A DNA stretch of 22,745 bases, from the NCBI GenBank assembly GCA_021107835.1, contig JAIOSD010000004.1:1-22745 (forward strand), read 5' to 3'. The DNA comes from an archaeon. Lineage in GTDB: Archaea > Nanobdellota > Nanobdellia > SCGC-AAA011-G17 > PNOQ01. Below are positions 1 through 5,700 of this stretch, in pieces. A model generated the notes under the pieces. The model did no database searches and had not been told where the DNA came from. It saw nothing but the letters and a program-made list of their open reading frames with translations. The first letter of the stretch is position 1; every line of letters starts with the position of its first letter. The position numbers and the translations under genes were made by a program.

Positions 1-2
1 AG

Positions 3-203
3 GTACTTATTCTATTTTACAAATCTGTTACTGATCAAAGCAAAATTAGTATGATAGAAAAATATTCAGAAGAAGTTATTTATTATAAAGAACCCTACGA
101 TGGAATGGTTGTTAAGATTAGAGCAAAATATCTAAAGGAGATTGCCAAATGTACATTTATTAGGAAAATTCATACAAATTTATCTTTTGGACTCCTTAAT
201 TAA
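3..203 (+). CDS. 3' end of an open reading frame, peptidase-inhibitor I9-like fold (5' partial)
   Basis: The frame is open from the left window edge to a TAA at 201-203, giving 66 codons. The visible protein starts VLILFYKSV and ends NLSFGLLN. Its order of hydrophobic strands and helices (strand, helix, strand-turn-strand around EPYDGMVVKI, helix AKYLKEIAK, strand FIRKIHT) resembles the beta-alpha-beta-beta-alpha-beta propeptide/inhibitor I9 domain found before subtilisin-like (S8) proteases. The frame stops only about seven residues after that fold, so no catalytic domain follows. It could be a stand-alone I9-type inhibitor, a truncated protease remnant, or an unrelated small protein. The start lies outside the window. 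The gene is convergent with the metalloprotease lipoprotein gene. The frame is fairly safe and the family is a guess from pattern. Confidence 0.45.
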   Translation, partial: VLILFYKSVTDQSKISMIEKYSEEVIYYKEPYDGMVVKIRAKYLKEIAKCTFIRKIHTNLSFGLLN

Positions 204-273
204 TAACTCTTAAGAATTTTAATCTTACCTCAAGAAGAAAATATTGGAATAAATGTAACTCCCCCAGCCCTTA

Positions 274-1278
274 CTAATAAGTTATTTCTAAAAGATTGAA
301 AAGATAAGATAAATCTTCTCCAATAATTTGTTCTGATTTTTGTTTAATAATACTGTTTGTTATTAAAGGAATACGTAGATCATTGTTATTCATACTAAAA
401 TTTATTAATTCTGGAAAATTCATTTTAGCATTTTGAAAACAAATACTAGTACACTCTTCTCTATATTGGTGTAAGGAAGATAGAATCTTAGCTATGCATT
501 CTTTATTACACCCATATTCTCTTTCTAATGCACCAAAATACAAAGATCCAATAATATGACTATTATGTTTGGTATTATAATATTCATCAAAAGGGGCTAT
601 TTCATTTAAAGATACCTCGCTATTTTTTAATTTTTCATATAAATTGAGAAATTCATCAAATTTTCCAGATAGGACTTGATCTTTATGACAAGAAATTCTA
701 CTTTCTGTGTATATAGCTATCCCTTCTGTGAACCAGGCAGGCACTTCTCCTAATCCATAGCTTGTGAAGATATGCGACATTTCATGTACTTCAAAACCGA
801 CATTCTTCTTTTTTGTTACATCATATTCTCCGTATTCTCTTAATCCAGGGATAAATCCTTGTTTTATTTGATATCTTTCTGCAAAACCACCTCCACTAAT
901 ATAACATCCTTCTTCTTTTGCGCAAGAGTTTAGTCCTTGATTGCTAGTTATTATATGGTAGACTAATCTAGGGGGATTATAACCGTAGTAATAAGATAAG
1001 CAACTATAAATAATATTTTGATGTTCAAACAATGTAGGTAATAACTCTTTTTGATTCTTAGTACAGTTTTCGCAAATTATATTTATTTTAGAATTACAAA
1101 TTTCTGATTTACAGGATAGATTGCAATCTAAACAATAATATTCTTCGTCATCTTCACAGAGATCATTTCCACAAGTGGGGGGATAGTATTGTTTTTTTAT
1201 TCTTTGATCATTGCCCATGCATCCACTAAATAGAAGGAGTAGAAGGATTAAAACCGTAATAGGGAAGATTTTTTCCAT
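274..1278 (-). CDS. Lipoprotein metalloprotease, gluzincin/peptidase MA-like (HExxH...E)
   Basis: This 334-residue protein has a lipoprotein-type signal: a hydrophobic stretch at residues 6-18 and a lipobox FSGC with the acceptor Cys at 20. It is therefore probably tethered outside the membrane. A Cys-rich segment follows (residues 36-72, beginning CGNDLCEDDE), of a kind repeated in DPANN surface proteins and likely held by disulfides or metal. The catalytic part carries HEMSH at 165-169 and WFTEG with Glu185, the zinc-binding HExxH plus downstream Glu arrangement of gluzincins such as the peptidase_MA-like families. Residues after 190 are helical with several Cys. A TATA-like box lies 24-36 nt upstream (1302-1314), so it is probably transcribed alone. 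The substrate is unknown. Protease assignment rests on the motif; the exact family is uncertain. Confidence 0.75.
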   Translation of the reverse strand: MEKIFPITVLILLLLLFSGCMGNDQRIKKQYYPPTCGNDLCEDDEEYYCLDCNLSCKSEICNSKINIICENCTKNQKELLPTLFEHQNIIYSCLSYYYGYNPPRLVYHIITSNQGLNSCAKEEGCYISGGGFAERYQIKQGFIPGLREYGEYDVTKKKNVGFEVHEMSHIFTSYGLGEVPAWFTEGIAIYTESRISCHKDQVLSGKFDEFLNLYEKLKNSEVSLNEIAPFDEYYNTKHNSHIIGSLYFGALEREYGCNKECIAKILSSLHQYREECTSICFQNAKMNFPELINFSMNNNDLRIPLITNSIIKQKSEQIIGEDLSYLFNLLEITY

Positions 1279-1301
1279 AGGTTCTTTGTTAATTTAGTTA
1301 T

Positions 1302-1314
1302 TATTTAAATATTT
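1302..1314 (-). promoter_or_regulatory. TATA-like box for the metalloprotease lipoprotein gene
   Basis: The near-palindromic A/T stretch tatttaaatattt lies 24-36 nt before the ATG at 1278. This is the position and composition expected of an archaeal TBP site for a leaderless or very short leader transcript. Confidence 0.5.
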
Positions 1315-1323
1315 CTTTAATTT

Positions 1324-1752
1324 TTACAAGCTGAAGAAGATTATAAGTAGCGTTATTAGTATTATGAGAATAATAATGAATATTGGGTGATTATAGAGTT
1401 TTTTGTTTTTCTTTAATTTCCATTGTTTATGGCTTTCTGAAAAAGCTAAATACATAAAAATAAAAAAACAAAGAGCAAAAAACATAAAAATATTATATTG
1501 GGGTGGTACTTTAACGATATTCCATTTTCCCAAGAAAAAACCAGCTATTAGAAAAACAATAAAATAAACTAATAAATTCTTGTCCTGTTTATCTCTGAAT
1601 AATCCCATTTTTTTGTGAAATGTCCAAAGTAGAAGAATGAATGGTAGCAACAAAATTATTATCCCAAAAATAAGATTATCTTTATTAAGAAAACCAAAAA
1701 GGTATCCAACAATTAAAAATGATAGAATTCCAAGAATATCTCTATTGCTCAT
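1324..1752 (-). CDS. Small multi-pass membrane protein, unknown function
   Basis: I do not recognise this 142-residue protein. It has about five hydrophobic segments (roughly residues 5-22, 26-44, 60-77, 87-105 and 122-141) separated by short basic loops such as HKKMGLFRDKQDKN and KQWKLKKNKKLYNH, which should face the cytoplasm. There are no Cys clusters and no evident catalytic residues. It starts at an ATG 46 nt downstream of the stop of the next membrane protein gene. I see no clear TATA box in that gap, so the two are probably cotranscribed. The coding call is supported by the long open frame, the regular positive-inside pattern and the conserved layout with its neighbour. Confidence 0.65.
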   Translation of the reverse strand: MSNRDILGILSFLIVGYLFGFLNKDNLIFGIIILLLPFILLLWTFHKKMGLFRDKQDKNLLVYFIVFLIAGFFLGKWNIVKVPPQYNIFMFFALCFFIFMYLAFSESHKQWKLKKNKKLYNHPIFIIILIILITLLIIFFSL

Positions 1753-1798
1753 AATTCTTTTTAAGAAATAGACTTTTTAAGGTTTTTGTTTTTTTGAA

Positions 1799-2182
1799 TT
1801 AAATATGCTTTAATTTTTTACTATATGCTACCAGAAGAATTCCAAATATTAAAAATATGATTGCAATTAATGTTAAAGGATTCAGAATCGCCCCATTCTT
1901 TTTTAGAATATCTAATATATTTATAGTTAATATTAGAATACCTAAAAATAAATAACTAAATCCAAACAGATAACCGGAAGAAACTATGCTCCGTATATCT
2001 TCTTTCATTTTGGAATTCTTTTTGAGGACATAATATACTATTATAGACAAGAGGGGGATACCAACAAATAAAATTACTCTCCAGAGATTTTCTGCTCTAA
2101 TATTGAAATAAATGAAAGGAGTGATAATAATTACAATTATTGATAACATTATCATAAATTTGATTTTCTCTCCTAGTTCCAT
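1799..2182 (-). CDS. Small multi-pass membrane protein, unknown function
   Basis: This 127-residue protein has four predicted membrane spans (about residues 9-27, 33-52, 68-88 and 98-119). A charged cytoplasmic loop (KKNSKMKEDIRS) separates spans two and three, and the C-terminus is short and basic (KKLKHI). I do not recognise the family. It lies upstream of the 142-residue membrane protein on the same strand, and the two may work together. A TATA-like box 21-32 nt before the ATG (2203-2214) suggests a leaderless transcript starting near the start codon. Confidence 0.65.
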   Translation of the reverse strand: MELGEKIKFMIMLSIIVIIITPFIYFNIRAENLWRVILFVGIPLLSIIVYYVLKKNSKMKEDIRSIVSSGYLFGFSYLFLGILILTINILDILKKNGAILNPLTLIAIIFLIFGILLVAYSKKLKHI

Positions 2183-2202
2183 ATAAATAATTTACTCAAA
2201 GC

Positions 2203-2214
2203 TTAAATATAAAT
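2203..2214 (-). promoter_or_regulatory. TATA-like box upstream of the two-gene membrane protein unit
   Basis: The A/T-rich element ttaaatataaat (plus-strand reading) sits 21-32 nt before the ATG at 2182, at archaeal TATA spacing. It would drive the 127-residue gene and probably the next one. Confidence 0.5.
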
Positions 2215-2288
2215 CTTTTGGGTGTTATATTATTAAGGTTTGTAGAAAGGATTGTTAATATTTACTAAAAACTTTATTTTTTGCTAGA

Positions 2289-2660
2289 TTATACGGTTTT
2301 TTTGAATATCTTACATTTTGAACAACACCTTTCTTTACAATCCTTTGGCAAGTAGCATTTTAAATCCTTTGAAAGCAATCTTATTTGATTTAATATATCC
2401 TTTAATTTCTCACCGTTTTTTGTTGTGCTATAAAATACTCTTTCTCCAATAGTTTGCCTTTTTATTATGTCGAATTTTATAAATTCCCTTAATCTTTCAG
2501 CAAGAAGAGTGGGGTTTATAGTCTTTTTTGAAAGCATATACAAATTGTTGTAACTTTTAGGGCTTTTGCTTATATTGTAGAGTAAAGGATACGTCCACCT
2601 CTTACCAAGAAAAGCATACAGTTTAATTAAAGAGCAATCATTTGGTTTTTGTTCTTTCAT
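2289..2660 (-). CDS. HxlR-type winged-helix transcriptional regulator with Cys-rich tail
   Basis: This 123-residue protein fits the HxlR/MarR-like winged-helix family: an N-terminal Cys9, then LGKRWTYPLLYNI (18-30), a recognition region around KTINPTLLAERLREF (46-60) and a wing near IGERVFYSTTKNG (71-83). HxlR proteins are dimeric DNA-binding repressors or activators, several of which sense electrophiles or disulfide stress through the N-terminal Cys. Unusual here is a C-terminal tail with five more Cys (102, 108, 112, 113, 116) that could bind metal or sense redox state. The gene is divergent from the giant surface protein gene, 71 nt away. An inverted repeat just before its start is a candidate autoregulatory operator. 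The family call is good; ligand and targets are inferred. Confidence 0.8.
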   Translation of the reverse strand: MKEQKPNDCSLIKLYAFLGKRWTYPLLYNISKSPKSYNNLYMLSKKTINPTLLAERLREFIKFDIIKRQTIGERVFYSTTKNGEKLKDILNQIRLLSKDLKCYLPKDCKERCCSKCKIFKKTV

Positions 2661-2662
2661 AG

Positions 2663-2683
2663 TACTACAGAAAAGTGTAGGTA
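2663..2683. promoter_or_regulatory. Candidate operator (inverted repeat) in the divergent regulator/surface-protein region
   Basis: TACTACA (2663-2669) and TGTAGGTA (2676-2683) form an inverted repeat with a six-base spacer: five exact base pairs, CTACA/TGTAG, then near-matching outer TAC/GTA. It lies between the regulator start codon and its TATA-like element, where a bound dimer would block transcription. HxlR-family operators such as that of YodB have a TACT...AGTA layout, which this resembles. No binding evidence is available from sequence alone. Confidence 0.4.
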
Positions 2684-2697
2684 TAATTTAAATATTT
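2683..2697. promoter_or_regulatory. Shared divergent TATA-like element
   Basis: The near-palindromic stretch ataatttaaatattt is about 25-35 nt from the regulator start at 2660 on the minus strand. It is about 35-49 nt from the GTG at 2732 on the plus strand, leaving room there for a short leader with a ribosome binding site. Both genes may use the same or overlapping TBP sites. Confidence 0.45.
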
Positions 2698-2720
2698 CCT
2701 TTCCTAAATTAATATTTTAA

Positions 2721-2727
2721 GGGGGTG
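2721..2727 (+). promoter_or_regulatory. Ribosome binding site deciding the GTG start at 2732
   Basis: GGGGGTG closely matches the archaeal Shine-Dalgarno consensus GGAGGTG and ends four bases before the GTG at 2732. This supports the GTG start, since the encoded protein then begins with a basic residue pair and a membrane segment. Confidence 0.6.
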
Positions 2728-2731
2728 CAAG

Positions 2732-5700
2732 GTGAGAAAGATAGGTTATTTGGTATCTATTGTTGTTCTATTTATTATATTTTTATGTTTAATTATTTTA
2801 ATTCCCCTTTCTGTTGCGGGTATTTATTCTACGAGTTCCTTGGAGGATGCGATTTTATTGTCTTCTCCTTTATATCAATTTAACTTATCTTTTTTAGACG
2901 AATCTCTAACAGAGACTAAAATTGCAGGATACCCTATAAAAAGATCTTCACTAAGTTGCTCAAAGACAACTAATTCTCCTATTGGATCAAAGACCATTAA
3001 TAAGGGCAGTATTTCAAATAAATCAAAACCAAATATCTTAGATAAAAAAGAATTAGATGTAAATAATTTGATTCTGGATAATAAGATATTCCCTTTAATT
3101 GAGAATAATCTTAATTATGCAAAAGAATTGACGGGAAATGGACCACAAAGTAAATATATACGAGTAGAGTATGATGATGGTACTTCAATAAATATTATCC
3201 CTTTTAAAGCAAAAGAAAATGAAAATTCGTTTTTATATTTATACTTTTCTGATTCTTCAAATTTTAGGGGAAGCCATCTGATAAATATAAGTGTTGATAA
3301 TGGTGAACTATCTGTGTCTATATTTAATGAAGACGGGGGGATGACTATTAATCCTTTAACTAATGAAATACTGAACACTTGGGGAGGGCACCATAGTTGT
3401 AATGAATGGACTTGTTTAGCTGAATATTGTTTTTATGAGTATTACTCTTCTTTTGGTACTATTTGTGAATGGGCACTTGGTGCATGTAGAGCCTTTCCAA
3501 ACCCCATTTCTTGTTTACCTCTTGCATTATGTATGTCTGGTGTTGGTTTCTACTGTGAAGATTGTCATACTGATTATTGTTCTTGGTACCCATGTCAACA
3601 GGATTGTACTGACCAAAATTATTTAGATGGCTGGGATTATTATTGTCAAAATAGTTATAGATATAGGCATAGATGGTATCATGCATATAAGTGCGAGCAT
3701 AATAATCCGGGGGAAAGTGGGAGTTGTATTACGGATTCACCTAATTCTGGTTGGCAGGACGATACTTTTGTAGAAACTTGTCCTTATGGCTGTAATTATG
3801 GTACTGGAAATTGTTATGGTGCGACTACATGTTATGGTGATGGAGACTGTGGGGATAGTGGATGGATAGGAAGTCCTTCATGTTCAGGAGATGATGTGTG
3901 GCAAACTTGGAGAGAATATACTTGTTATAATCCCGGTACGGAATCATCCTATTGTGATTATGATAACGATTACATTTTAAAGCAAGAATGTACTAGTGGG
4001 GAATGTTCTGGTGGATATTGTGAGGGTGATGAAAGTTGTGAAGATCCAGATTACCCTTGGTATTGTAATGATGGATGCTGGGGATGCGAACTAGGAAATG
4101 AGGGAAGGTCTATTTGTTGCCCAGATAGTGGAGATCCAGATTGGTGTTGTCTAGATGAAGGCCCTTATTGTGATACTGACAATGGAGAATGTGATGTGTG
4201 TGGTGGCGATTATCCTTATGAATGTAATGATGGATGCTGGGGATGTCCTAGTGGGGGAGAATTATGTTGCCCAAATAGTGGAGATCCAGATTGGTGTTGT
4301 TATACAGAGGCAGGTTCTGTCTGCATGGATAATGGTGATTGTTGTTTTCCTAGCACAGAAACCTGTAATAATCAAGATGACGACTGCGATGGTACTATAG
4401 ATGGTTTTAGTGAAGGGTGTGGTCAAGGTGCATGCGCGGGTGGAACCAGGGCATGTACTGCAGGGAGTTGGAGTTCTTGTAGTACTGATGGTCAGGCAAG
4501 TTCTGAAACTTGTAATAATCAAGATGATGACTGTGATGGTTCGGTAGATGAAAGTTTAACGCAAGAGTGTGGCATTGATGTTGGCGTGTGTGCAAAAGGG
4601 ACTCAAAATTGTTCTGCAGGAGAGTGGGGAAGTTGTGGAGGTAGCTATGTTGGTCCAACTAATGAAATCTGTAATGGTCTTGATGACAATTGTAATAGTG
4701 TAACAAATGAACAAAATGTTTGTAATAATAGTATAATAATAAATTTAGAATTTCCGGAGAATAATAGTATTGAAACAATGGATACAACCCCTACTTTTGG
4801 ATTTAATATAACAAATATCAACTATACTTCCCTTAACTGTAGTTTATGGTTAGATGATGGTACTCCTGTTATCTATGGTAGCAATAATTCAATATGGATA
4901 TCTGATGTTGGAATCTCCCGGAATATAACTGCCAACAGAACGGTATTGGGCGGGGTATATGATTGGTGGATAAATTGTACTGATGGAATTAATGTAAACA
5001 CTTCAGAGATTTTTTTACTTACTATGAATATGTCTAAAATAGAAACTAGTTTAATTTCTCCAAATGAGGATATAAATGTAAGTCAAAATGACTTCTTTGA
5101 TTTTACAACAGAAGTTTGTTGTTATCTTCAGGATTGTGGTGAAATTAATGTAAGTTTAGATCCAGAATTTGAGAAAGTAGAGTACACCCCAAGTACAGAA
5201 ACTCATTGTAATGAAAATCTTTGCACTGAAACTATTTATTCTGGAGTAAGAAATGTTTATGAGGAAGGACAATGGAAAAAAATTGAAGAGGCTAATAGTC
5301 TAAAAGGTATTTGGAATATTATTATTGATGAAGATCCAGATTTCCCAGTTGATGTAATAGACTTTAACTATAGTACAATCACCTTAGATTTATCTGTTTC
5401 TGATAATAAACTTAACGAGGAAGTTGACTTAAAAGTTTACAATAAATATAACAAAACTCAAAAACCAAAAAATGATTTGGGTAGAGAAATAAATAAGGAT
5501 AAAAAAATAAAGATTCAAATTTCTAATGAAAAAATAAGAGAAATAATAGACTTGTCTGATACTTCTGAAAGTATTTTAGGACAAGAAATAAAATGGGGGG
5601 GTGCATCTACAACGATTCAGTTGCAAGAACCCGATACAGAAAATTTAGATGATGGTTATGTTATTGAATCCTACCCTACGCAGAATACAGGGAATATGGG

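Noticed and set aside
1753..1798. Separate promoter for the 142-residue membrane protein gene
   Set aside because: No convincing TATA-like box at the right distance; operon transcription from 2203-2214 is simpler.
3115..3686. Short open frames in both directions within the N-terminal part of the giant gene
   Set aside because: Low-complexity translations without promoters or ribosome binding sites; the plus-strand long frame explains the region.
4262..4658. Open frames on the minus strand opposite the Cys-rich repeats
   Set aside because: They are Thr/His-rich mirrors of the Cys/Asp-rich coding strand, have no start signals and share the repeat structure of the plus-strand gene.
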